The position numbers and the translations under genes were made by a program. Below, piece after piece: positions 1 through 5,000 of a DNA stretch of 5,100 bases. The notes beneath the pieces were generated by a model that saw only the letters and a program-made list of their open reading frames with translations, searched no databases and was not told the DNA's origin. The first letter of the stretch is position 1; the number at the start of each line of letters is the position of its first letter. The stretch is taken from NCBI GenBank assembly GCA_017462445.1, contig JAFTRB010000042.1, forward strand, positions 1 to 5,100, in the 5' to 3' direction. Source of the DNA: Clostridia bacterium (GTDB lineage: Bacteria; Bacillota_A; Clostridia; Oscillospirales; CAG-272).

Positions 1-353
1 TCTATTTCCTCGTTGAACACAAAGTCCGTACCGAACCATGCGTTATCGACGAGATTATTTTGTTTGTTGCAGATCCAAGAAGGAGTGAATACTTCGGCTT
101 TGTTTCTAATGCGTTCTGCCTGTTCTTTCTTGGATTTCTTAATGCGTGGCTTAATAACGCCACCATGATAACCGGTGATGGCTTGTATTGTAATGTGGTC
201 ATGGAATTGATATCCAAACCCTTTATGTCTGTAATTATCCGTTGCCCATATTATATTTTTGCCTGTTGTACGGTCTTTAAGAAGAATTGCTAGCAAGTCA
301 TTATTCAAATGAAAAATATCGTTTTCTTTAATATCAATTTTGAAGGCTTCCAT
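1..353 (-). CDS. DNA N6-adenine methyltransferase-like restriction-modification protein, N-terminal part (runs off left edge)
   Basis: The minus strand is open from an ATG at 353 to the window edge, giving 117 codons plus two bases with no stop, so the gene is cut by the window rather than visibly broken. Near residues 28-40 is a KDRTTGKNIIWATD stretch. At about residues 85-107 is KAEVFTPSW...CNKQNNLVDNAWFG, with the EVFTP element typical of the region preceding SAM-binding motif I in N6-adenine methyltransferases of restriction systems. I recall this N-terminal layout from proteins annotated as restriction endonuclease subunit M or type II/IIG methylases in clostridia. The catalytic (N/D)PPY motif would lie beyond the edge and is not seen. 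The start is supported by an AAGGAAG ribosome site at 359-365, five bases upstream. The HTH gene ends 14 bp upstream, so the two are probably cotranscribed. Whether the protein also carries nuclease or specificity domains cannot be judged here. Confidence 0.8.
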   Translation of the reverse strand, partial: MEAFKIDIKENDIFHLNNDLLAILLKDRTTGKNIIWATDNYRHKGFGYQFHDHITIQAITGYHGGVIKPRIKKSKKEQAERIRNKAEVFTPSWICNKQNNLVDNAWFGTDFVFNEEI

Positions 354-358
354 AAACA

Positions 359-365
359 CTTCCTT
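359..365 (-). promoter_or_regulatory. Ribosome binding site of the methyltransferase gene
   Basis: AAGGAAG on the minus strand, five bases before the ATG at 353. It sits between the regulator stop codon (368-370) and the methyltransferase start, and it fixes the start of the truncated gene. Confidence 0.7.
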
Positions 366-367
366 GT

Positions 368-592
368 TCAGTTGGTCGTTGAGCTTTTTTTGTTTTCAGT
401 GATTTCCATAATATCTCCGATATTACAGTCTAAAGAGGTACAAATTTTAACTAAAATATCGGTATTCACATTTTCATTTTTTCCAAGCTTGGCAAGTGTT
501 TTTGTAGAAATGCCAGCTTTTAGACGCATTTCAGTTCTGCTCATATCTCTGTCTATGAGCAATTTCCAAAGTTTGTTGTAACTAATTGACAT
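368..592 (-). CDS. Small Cro/CI-type helix-turn-helix transcriptional regulator
   Basis: A 74-aa protein, essentially one HTH domain. Residues 1-16 (MSISYNKLWKLLIDRD) form the first helix. The HTH core is about residues 17-38 (MSRTEMRLKAGISTKTLAKL), with the usual Ala-Gly turn before the recognition helix. Residues 42-64 (VNTDILVKICTSLDCNIGDIME) match the end of XRE/HTH_26-like domains. Such proteins often act as repressors or controllers of neighbouring restriction-modification or mobile genes. Here it lies directly upstream of a methyltransferase-like gene on the same strand, so a controller (C-protein-like) role is a reasonable inference. The reading frame is open further upstream to an ATG at 709. 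I chose the ATG at 592 because it has an AAGAGGA ribosome site at 600-606 with seven-base spacing, begins the conserved domain, and leaves the promoter outside the gene. The region is AT-rich compared with the downstream operon. Confidence 0.88.
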   Translation of the reverse strand: MSISYNKLWKLLIDRDMSRTEMRLKAGISTKTLAKLGKNENVNTDILVKICTSLDCNIGDIMEITENKKSSTTN

Positions 593-599
593 TTTTGCA

Positions 600-606
600 T
601 CCTCTT
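600..606 (-). promoter_or_regulatory. Ribosome binding site deciding the regulator start
   Basis: AAGAGGA on the minus strand, seven bases before the ATG at 592. It supports this start over the in-frame ATG at 709, which would translate across the promoter palindrome. Confidence 0.65.
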
Positions 607-618
607 GCTTTCGTTGTG

Positions 619-636
619 ATGATATAATTATATCAT
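619..636. promoter_or_regulatory. Perfect 18-bp palindrome, probable operator
   Basis: ATGATATAATTATATCAT reads the same on both strands over all 18 bases. It covers the -10 box and predicted transcription start of the leftward promoter. Position, symmetry and closeness to a gene for a small, probably dimeric HTH protein suggest an autoregulatory operator. The AT-rich content means part of the symmetry could come from the TATAAT box itself, but an 18-bp perfect palindrome exceeds what that box alone would produce. Confidence 0.55.
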
Positions 637-655
637 AGTGTGCCCCAAAATGCAA
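627..655 (-). promoter_or_regulatory. Predicted promoter of the regulator-methyltransferase operon
   Basis: On the minus strand, TTGCAT (650-655) and a perfect TATAAT (627-632) are separated by exactly 17 bp. The -35 box is weak (three of six consensus bases) and the -10 is perfect, a pattern compatible with a regulated promoter. Transcription would begin around 619-621, inside the palindrome, leaving a leader of roughly 28 nt before the ATG at 592. Confidence 0.6.
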
Positions 656-657
656 TA
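646..657 (+). repeat. 12-bp direct repeat, copy 1 (CAAAATGCAATA)
   Basis: CAAAATGCAATA, overlapping the -35 box of the leftward promoter. An identical copy lies at 688-699, exactly 42 bp away, which is about four helical turns. It is a candidate binding site for a regulator. Confidence 0.55.
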
Positions 658-687
658 TAATATGTGCGAAAGGGAATAAAATATTTT

Positions 688-699
688 CAAAATGCAATA
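688..699 (+). repeat. 12-bp direct repeat, copy 2 (CAAAATGCAATA)
   Basis: Identical to the copy at 646-657. The AAATGC within it (690-695) also forms a short inverted repeat with GCATTT at 706-711, giving a third half-site-like element just upstream of the leftward promoter. Confidence 0.55.
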
Positions 700-712
700 A
701 AGTTGGCATTTG

Positions 713-769
713 TTTTTTAACAACAATTATACAAAGTGTGTTAAAGCGAGCAACATAATTGTTTAAAAA
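713..769. repeat. Imperfect inverted repeat
   Basis: AACAATTAT (722-730) is the exact reverse complement of ATAATTGTT (755-763). The flanks TTTTTTAA (713-720) and TAAAAAG (764-770) continue the pairing with a small bulge, giving arms of about 16 bases around a 24-base centre. It lies between divergent promoters, so a terminator role is unlikely. A protein-binding site or a relic of a transfer junction is possible. Confidence 0.4.
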
Positions 770-779
770 GTGAGGGTAT

Positions 780-797
780 TAAATATTAAAATATTTA
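780..797. promoter_or_regulatory. A/T-only palindrome upstream of the ATPase promoter
   Basis: TAAATATT and AATATTTA flank a two-base AA centre. The element ends three bases before the -35 box at 801, the place of an UP element for RNA polymerase alpha. Its symmetry also allows it to be an operator. Confidence 0.4.
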
Positions 798-800
798 CAG

Positions 801-829
801 TTGACTTTTTCTCTATATTTTGATAGTAT
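801..829 (+). promoter_or_regulatory. Predicted sigma-A-type promoter of the ATPase operon
   Basis: TTGACT (801-806) and TAGTAT (824-829) are separated by 17 bp, with a TG at 821-822 forming an extended -10. Transcription would start near 835-837, giving a leader of only about 25 nt. That leaves no room for a metal-sensing riboswitch downstream of this start. Confidence 0.65.
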
Positions 830-848
830 TATAGTGACAAAATTATTC

Positions 849-856
849 GAGAGGGA
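849..856 (+). promoter_or_regulatory. Ribosome binding site of the ATPase gene
   Basis: GAGAGGGA, five bases before the GTG at 862. The next in-frame ATG, at 889, also has a purine-rich stretch upstream but almost touching it, so the GTG start is preferred. Confidence 0.65.
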
Positions 857-861
857 TAGTT

Positions 862-3390
862 GTGAATAGATTTATATATGAGAGGGAGATGCTTTCGCCG
901 GATGAGGGCGGGGGCGCTTCCGTGGAAAGGAATATTGGCGAGGCTGTCGACTCCGACAATGCCGGCGGTGCCGCTGGGGCGGTGCTTTCCTCCTCGGGGG
1001 AGGTGCTTGTCGGGCTTTCGGCGGCACAGGTGCGCGCGGAGGTTGAGGCCGGGCGCGTGAATAATGCCAAGACCGAGGCGGGCAAGAGCTATTTGAGGAT
1101 AGTTTGCGACAATCTTCTTACCTGGTTCAACCTGATATATGCCATCGTGACGGTGGTGCTGGTGTCGGTGGGCTTGATTTCCAACCTTACATATCTTTTT
1201 GTGGTTGTGCCGAATGTGCTTATTGCCATCTGGCAGGAGGCGAGCGCCAAGCGAGCCGTGGCGAAGCTGTCGGTGACTACCGACCCTCGGGCTACGGTTG
1301 TGCGTGATGGGGCGCTTCTTGATATTGACTCTTCGGAGATCGTGCTAGGCGAGCTGATGCGCGTGGAGCTTGGTAGGCAGGTGCTGTGCGACGCTATCGT
1401 TGTGGACGGTGTCTGCGAGGCTAACGAGTCGATGCTGACAGGCGAGAGCGTGCCGATAAAGAAGCAGGCCGGCGACCGGATCCTGGCGGGAAGCTTCCTT
1501 GTCAGCGGTACTGTCTATGCCAGGGTTGACAGGGTTGGCGAGGACAACTATGTTCACAGCCTGGAGAAGGAGGCTCGCGCCTTCAAGGCTCCCCAATCCA
1601 ACCTTTTCCGCGATTTGAACAAGCTTATCAAGACCATCGGTCTGGTTATGATTCCCTTGACTATCGGGGCGTTTATTGTAAACTGGATCAATGTGGCTTC
1701 AAGCTCTACCCATACCGGAATGGAGCTTGTGCAGGAGATCGTTCGCTCCACCAGCGGCCCTATAATCGGTATGATTCCTGCGGGAATGTATCTGCTTGTC
1801 ACCTTGACGCTTTCGTTGAGCGTTATCAAGCTTTCCAAGAAGGAGACGATGGTGCAGGATATGTATTCCATCGAGATGCTTGCCTCGGCTGATGTGCTTT
1901 GTCTTGACAAGACAGGGACTATAACCGACGGAACGATGGAGGTTACTGCGGTGCGCTCGCTTGACGGGACCGATATTTCCGAGCTTGGTCGGGTCATGGC
2001 ATACCTTGAGGGCGAGGAGGACGGCATCAATGCGACGAGCAAGGCTCTTATCGCCCACTTTGGCAAAAACCGTGGAGAAGTCCGTACCCGTGTGCCGTTT
2101 TCCTCGGCGAGGAAGTATTCGGCGGCGGATATTGCCGAGGTCGGCTGCTATGCTATCGGCGCGCCCCACTTCGTTCCCTGTGACATTTCGGCGGAGCTTG
2201 AAGGGGAGATCGAAGCCCACGCGAGGGAGGGAGAGCGCGTGCTTATCCTGGCGCGTGTGCCTTCTGTCGGAGAGGACTCTTGCGAGCGCGGTGTGGCGGT
2301 TGCCCTGATTGCCATAGCCGACAGGATTCGCCCCTCTGCCCGTGATACGATAGCCCGCTTCCAGGCGCAGGGCGTTACCGTGAAGGTGATTTCGGGCGAC
2401 CACGCGGGGACCGTGTCAACAATTGCGCGCCGTGTGGGTATAATAAATGCAGAGAAATATCTCTCCTGTGAGAGCATTTCAAACGACGATCTGGTGGCGG
2501 CTGTTGACGACTATGCCGTCTTTGGGCGTGTTACTCCGGAGCAAAAGGTGTTGCTTGTCAAGGCGCTCAAGGCGAAGGGGCATACGGTTGCCATGACGGG
2601 TGACGGTGTTAATGATACCCTGGCGCTTAAGGAGTCGGACTGTGCCATTGCTATGGCAGACGGCTCGGAGGTGGCAAGGCAGGTTTCGCAAATCGTGCTT
2701 ATGAACTCGGACTTTGCCTCGCTGCCCGATGTTGTAAACGAGGGAAGGCGCTGTATCAACAATGTGCGCCAGTCCTCCAGCCTCTTCTTAATGAAGACGA
2801 TATTCACCATTCTTGTTACCCTCTTTGCCATCGTCACGGTGACAAAGTACCCCTTCGGCACAAACAACTTTATGTTCCTTGAACTTGTGGTTATCGGTAT
2901 TTCCTCGGTTGCCTTGGCTCTTGAGCCGAATGAGAGGCGCATCGAGGGGGCGTTCCTCGAAGGAATTATCATCAAGAGCCTGCCCTCGGCGGTGGCTATG
3001 TTCCTGCCTATCGTTGCTATTTTAATAGTAGGCAAGCTTGCGGGCGCGGATTTCTGGTCTGCTCGCGATGCGGTGGCGATGGTTTCGGCTACTCTGGCAG
3101 GATATATTAACCTGTGGTTTATTTGCAGGCCTCTGACAAAATGGAGAAAGACCGTGGCGATAGGCGCAGGCGTGCTGCTTGTCCTTGTTGGCGGAGCGGC
3201 TGTCCTTGTCGAGGGGCTGGTGGGTGAGTCGATATTCGGCTTTGCCTATGTGCTTGCAAGCCCGACCTTCTTCGGTATTATGATGGCGGTGACGCTTGTA
3301 TTGCCGCTTGTGATGCATCTGTTCCTTGCCGAGCCGCTTAAGGCGCTTATAACAAAAATCAAGAACAGGAGACGAGTTAAGAATGGATAA
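862..3390 (+). CDS. P-type (E1-E2) cation-transporting ATPase
   Basis: An 842-aa integral membrane pump that couples ATP hydrolysis, via an aspartyl-phosphate intermediate, to cation movement. A Gly/Ala/Ser/Asp-rich tail (about 10-50) precedes GLSAAQV and helices 1-2 (about 85-125). The actuator domain carries LTGES (TGES at 193-196). Helices 3 and 4 (about 258-278 and 298-322) follow, then the phosphorylation motif DKTGT with Asp349. The nucleotide-binding domain has FSSARKYS near 413-420 and GAP at 433-435. The hinge motif is TGDGVND (579-585). Six C-terminal helices fall at roughly 641-661, 668-688, 704-724, 735-755, 763-783 and 798-822. Helix 4 reads IPAGM (305-309), lacking the acidic residue of PEGL in classical Ca2+ pumps and the CPC of heavy-metal pumps. 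By recollection it resembles the poorly characterised group containing mycobacterial CtpE and pneumococcal Exp7; CtpE has been linked to Ca2+. The ion cannot be assigned here. It is the first gene of the operon, starts at GTG, and is complete. Confidence 0.93.
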   Translation: MNRFIYEREMLSPDEGGGASVERNIGEAVDSDNAGGAAGAVLSSSGEVLVGLSAAQVRAEVEAGRVNNAKTEAGKSYLRIVCDNLLTWFNLIYAIVTVVLVSVGLISNLTYLFVVVPNVLIAIWQEASAKRAVAKLSVTTDPRATVVRDGALLDIDSSEIVLGELMRVELGRQVLCDAIVVDGVCEANESMLTGESVPIKKQAGDRILAGSFLVSGTVYARVDRVGEDNYVHSLEKEARAFKAPQSNLFRDLNKLIKTIGLVMIPLTIGAFIVNWINVASSSTHTGMELVQEIVRSTSGPIIGMIPAGMYLLVTLTLSLSVIKLSKKETMVQDMYSIEMLASADVLCLDKTGTITDGTMEVTAVRSLDGTDISELGRVMAYLEGEEDGINATSKALIAHFGKNRGEVRTRVPFSSARKYSAADIAEVGCYAIGAPHFVPCDISAELEGEIEAHAREGERVLILARVPSVGEDSCERGVAVALIAIADRIRPSARDTIARFQAQGVTVKVISGDHAGTVSTIARRVGIINAEKYLSCESISNDDLVAAVDDYAVFGRVTPEQKVLLVKALKAKGHTVAMTGDGVNDTLALKESDCAIAMADGSEVARQVSQIVLMNSDFASLPDVVNEGRRCINNVRQSSSLFLMKTIFTILVTLFAIVTVTKYPFGTNNFMFLELVVIGISSVALALEPNERRIEGAFLEGIIIKSLPSAVAMFLPIVAILIVGKLAGADFWSARDAVAMVSATLAGYINLWFICRPLTKWRKTVAIGAGVLLVLVGGAAVLVEGLVGESIFGFAYVLASPTFFGIMMAVTLVLPLVMHLFLAEPLKALITKIKNRRRVKNG
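3367..3372 (+). promoter_or_regulatory. Ribosome binding site of the PAP2 gene inside the ATPase coding end
   Basis: AGGAGA, ten bases before the ATG at 3383, lies within the last codons of the ATPase. It supports the overlapping start and suggests coupled translation. Confidence 0.6.
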
Positions 3391-3904
3391 AAACGCTTCG
3401 CTCTCGCCCATGCCGGGATATATCGGCAGGGTATATGAAAAAGGGTGGCTTGCCCTTCTGCTCCTCGGTGTCTGCTATTTCGCAACGGCGTTCACCGCCG
3501 CGGCCTTCGCCCTCTCGCTCATTGGGCTTGCCGCAGGGGAGCTGCCCCGTGCTATCGGGCTTTTGGTTGTCACCCTTGTCCCCTTTATCGGGGTGACGGT
3601 ATTCCGCAATCTTGTCGCAGCTCCAAGGCCCTCGGAGCTTTATGATATGTCACCCCTTGGCGATTGGGAGCCGAGTAAGAAGAACCGCTCCTTCCCCTCG
3701 CGCCATGTGTTCTCCTCCTTTGTAATCGGCTCGTCCCTCTGCTTTGTCCAGCCGATAGTGGGCGCCCTGGTGCTTGCTCTGGGCGTTGCCCTGGGGGCGT
3801 GTCGCGTTTTGCTTGGCTATCACTTCCTTCGTGATGTGGTGGCGGGCGGACTTATCGGGGTAATAAGCGGCGTGGTCGGAATGCTGATTGTAAACATTAT
3901 TTAA
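3383..3904 (+). CDS. PAP2-family membrane phosphatase
   Basis: A 173-aa protein with several hydrophobic segments (about 22-51, 57-74, 110-135, 152-172) and the three-part PAP2 active site. Motif 1 is R75-x6-R82-P83, with Arg in place of the usual first Lys. Motif 2 is PSRH (105-108) instead of PSGH. Motif 3 is CR-x5-H-x3-D, with R141, H147 and D151, and Cys140 where Ser is common. The catalytic His108, His147 and Asp151 are all present, so it is probably active. The family removes phosphate from lipid phosphates such as phosphatidic acid or undecaprenyl diphosphate, usually at the outer membrane face. The substrate cannot be told from sequence. The start overlaps the ATPase stop by 8 bp, so the two genes are almost certainly cotranscribed and perhaps translationally coupled. 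The length suits the short bacterial PAP2 class. Confidence 0.9.
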   Translation: MDKNASLSPMPGYIGRVYEKGWLALLLLGVCYFATAFTAAAFALSLIGLAAGELPRAIGLLVVTLVPFIGVTVFRNLVAAPRPSELYDMSPLGDWEPSKKNRSFPSRHVFSSFVIGSSLCFVQPIVGALVLALGVALGACRVLLGYHFLRDVVAGGLIGVISGVVGMLIVNII

Positions 3905-3910
3905 CATTTT

Positions 3911-3915
3911 GGAGG
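3911..3915 (+). promoter_or_regulatory. Ribosome binding site that decides the hydrolase start
   Basis: GGAGG, five bases before the ATG at 3921. An in-frame TTG at 3909 would begin just before this site and place it inside the coding region, so the ATG is the true start. Confidence 0.75.
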
Positions 3916-3920
3916 TAAAT

Positions 3921-4613
3921 ATGCAGGTAACTTGGATAACGCAGGCAGGACTGCTTTTTGATAATGGCGAGATTAAGATAATGGTCGACCCGTATTTCAC
4001 CGACACGGTGGGCGATAGATGCCCCGAGAAAAAGCGCCGCGTGGAGATGGACGAGAGCTTCTATGATGCGAAGCCCGATGTGATAATTATCACCCACGCC
4101 CACGAGGACCATATGAATATAGAGACTCTTTCGGAGCTGTTCCGTCGGGCGGAGAAGCCGATTACCGTGCTTTGCTCCGAGGCGGCATTCTATGAGCTTG
4201 AGAAGCTTGGCAGCGAGAACAATATCGTTCTTCTTTCTCCCCATACCGTGTGGAGCGAGGGGAATGTTACCTTCTATTCGGTTAAGGCGGAGCATACCTG
4301 CAGGACGGCTATCGGTGTGATTATTGATGATGGAGACAGCACCTATTACATCTCGGGCGATACGCTTTATAACTATGATGTCATTGACGATGTGATGGAC
4401 CTCTGCGAGGGCGGTGTGGACTATGCCTTCCTTCCCATTAACGGTGTTGGCGGAAATATGAACGCCAAGGATGCGGCGGACTTTGCCTACGAGCTTGGCG
4501 CGGGCCGCGCTGTGCCTCTGCACTACGGTCTGTTTGACGGTATTGACCCCGCCACCTTCGACTTTGAGGATGCCCTTGTCCTCGAGCCGTTTGTGCCGGT
4601 GGAGCTTGAATGA
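3921..4613 (+). CDS. UlaG-like metallo-beta-lactamase-fold hydrolase
   Basis: A 230-aa, probably cytoplasmic protein with no signal peptide or membrane segment. It starts MQVTWITQAGLLF, followed by a DPYF strand end (23-26). The metal motif THAHEDH is at 58-64, giving HxHxDH with His59, His61, Asp63 and His64. Further ligands are likely His125 (AEHT), Asp147 (SGDT) and His201 (PLHYG). The order HxHxDH, then His, Asp and His, is that of the metallo-beta-lactamase superfamily, and the short compact form resembles the UlaG/YtnP-like branch, whose members cleave lactones, phosphodiesters or other esters. It is unlikely to be an antibiotic-degrading lactamase. The substrate is unknown; I would not name it UlaG, because no ascorbate genes are nearby. 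It lies 16 bp after the PAP2 stop and is the last gene of the operon. The ATG at 3921 is used instead of the TTG at 3909. Confidence 0.9.
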   Translation: MQVTWITQAGLLFDNGEIKIMVDPYFTDTVGDRCPEKKRRVEMDESFYDAKPDVIIITHAHEDHMNIETLSELFRRAEKPITVLCSEAAFYELEKLGSENNIVLLSPHTVWSEGNVTFYSVKAEHTCRTAIGVIIDDGDSTYYISGDTLYNYDVIDDVMDLCEGGVDYAFLPINGVGGNMNAKDAADFAYELGAGRAVPLHYGLFDGIDPATFDFEDALVLEPFVPVELE

Positions 4614-4762
4614 TTCTCCAATAGTTTTTGCTTTATGGAGTGAGAGCTTTCTTTTTCAACGGACAGTATTCCTTGTTGACCGAGGGGGCAGCCAGTGAGC
4701 GGTTTTATAGCTTCATTTAACCGCGCTGCTTTTCCTACAACGGTTCTTTACAGCCCTCTTTT
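4614..4762 (+). other. Long untranslated tail of the operon
   Basis: About 150 bases between the hydrolase stop and the terminator, without a credible gene. It includes a weaker hairpin candidate at 4688-4733. The open frame crossing into it from 4471 is an out-of-frame shadow of the hydrolase. Confidence 0.5.
4688..4733 (+). terminator. Possible weak hairpin terminator
   Basis: GCGGTT (4699-4704) pairs with AACCGC (4719-4724) across a 14-base loop. GCAGC (4688-4692) can extend the stem with GCTGC (4725-4729) past an unpaired CAGTGA, and TTTT follows. The bulge and short U tract make it weak, so it may instead be a processing or RNA-stability structure. Confidence 0.3.
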
Positions 4763-4790
4763 AACAGCCCCATTGTCGGGGCTGTTTTTT
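4763..4790 (+). terminator. Intrinsic terminator of the ATPase-PAP2-hydrolase operon
   Basis: A perfect 9-bp stem, AACAGCCCC (4763-4771) with GGGGCTGTT (4778-4786), a six-base loop ATTGTC, and a run of T to 4790, then CTTTT. This is a textbook Rho-independent terminator pointing rightward, after the last gene. Confidence 0.9.
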
Positions 4791-4809
4791 CTTTTGAAGG
4801 TTCAGAGGG

Positions 4810-4855
4810 GCGTAAGGCTTGGTAATTGATTAGCCATAGTGAGCATATTGAAGCA
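4810..4855 (+). repeat. 46-bp repeat element A, copy 1
   Basis: Begins GCGTAAGGCTTGG and ends GAGCATATTGAAGCA. It matches the copy at 4945-4990 at 43 of 46 positions. It is non-coding, lies just after the terminator, and is followed seven bases later by element B. Confidence 0.8.
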
Positions 4856-4862
4856 AGGGGGT

Positions 4863-4895
4863 GTCATCCTGAGCGGAGTCGAAGGATCTATTCCA
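4863..4895 (+). repeat. Element B, copy 1 (GTCATCCTGAGC type)
   Basis: GTCATCCTGAGC, then GGA, then GTCGAAGGATCT, then ATTCCA. ATCCT and AGGAT form short inverted arms. It differs from the copy at 5068-5100 at 2 of 33 positions. I recall similar intergenic elements scattered in many bacterial genomes, including gut clostridia. Confidence 0.8.
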
Positions 4896-4898
4896 AAG

Positions 4899-4941
4899 GC
4901 TCCCTCCGGGAGGGAGCTCCCGACGGAGTCGGGTGAGGGAG
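4899..4941 (+). repeat. Element C, double-hairpin CTCCCTC/GAGGGAG repeat
   Basis: GCTCCCTCC (4899-4907) and GGAGGGAGC (4909-4917) are perfect inverted arms around one base. CCCGAC (4919-4924) and GTCGGG (4928-4933) form a second hairpin with a GGA loop. A further GAGGGAG follows at 4935-4941 and could compete for the CTCCCTC arm. It resembles structured intergenic repeats I recall from Faecalibacterium- and Ruminococcus-like genomes. Confidence 0.7.
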
Positions 4942-4944
4942 AAT

Positions 4945-4990
4945 GCGTGAGGCTTGGTGATTGATTATCCATAGTGAGCATATTGAAGCA
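4945..4990 (+). repeat. 46-bp repeat element A, copy 2
   Basis: Begins GCGTGAGGCTTGG and ends GAGCATATTGAAGCA. It is offset from copy 1 by exactly 135 bp with three substitutions, and it is again followed, after ten bases, by element B. Confidence 0.8.
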
Positions 4991-5000
4991 GGACATTTCT

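Larger units (their letters stand above)
593..861. other. Divergent intergenic region between the regulator and the ATPase operon
   Basis: About 270 bp of very AT-rich DNA without a credible gene. It holds the leftward regulator promoter (627-655), a perfect 18-bp palindrome (619-636), two 12-bp direct repeats (646-657 and 688-699), a long imperfect inverted repeat (about 713-769), an A/T-only palindrome (780-797) and the rightward ATPase promoter (801-829). Confidence 0.7.

Noticed and set aside
2..293. Short open frames on both strands at the left end
   Set aside because: They overlap the methyltransferase frame, whose protein has recognisable motifs, and have no supporting features of their own.
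593..709. Longer regulator starting at the ATG at 709
   Set aside because: The extra 39 residues would cover the palindrome and promoter, lack family similarity, and have no good ribosome site. The ATG at 592 has one.
836..861. Mg2+ or other metal riboswitch before the ATPase
   Set aside because: The predicted leader is about 25 nt, too short for any known metal-sensing riboswitch, and no suitable fold is visible.
1554..3035. Long antisense open frames opposite the ATPase (up to 234 codons)
   Set aside because: They arise from the GC-rich third positions of the ATPase codons. They show no domain, ribosome site or promoter, while the sense frame has every P-type ATPase motif.
3897..4523. Antisense 208-codon frame opposite the hydrolase
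   Set aside because: It is a compositional shadow. The sense strand encodes a full metallo-hydrolase with metal ligands, and the antisense product shows no domain I recognise.
4471..4698. Plus-strand open frame crossing the end of the hydrolase
   Set aside because: It is an out-of-frame product of the hydrolase tail, with no ribosome site or recognisable domain.
4676..4710. Promoter starting at TTGACC downstream of the hydrolase
   Set aside because: No -10-like hexamer occurs at a proper distance, and no gene follows before the terminator.
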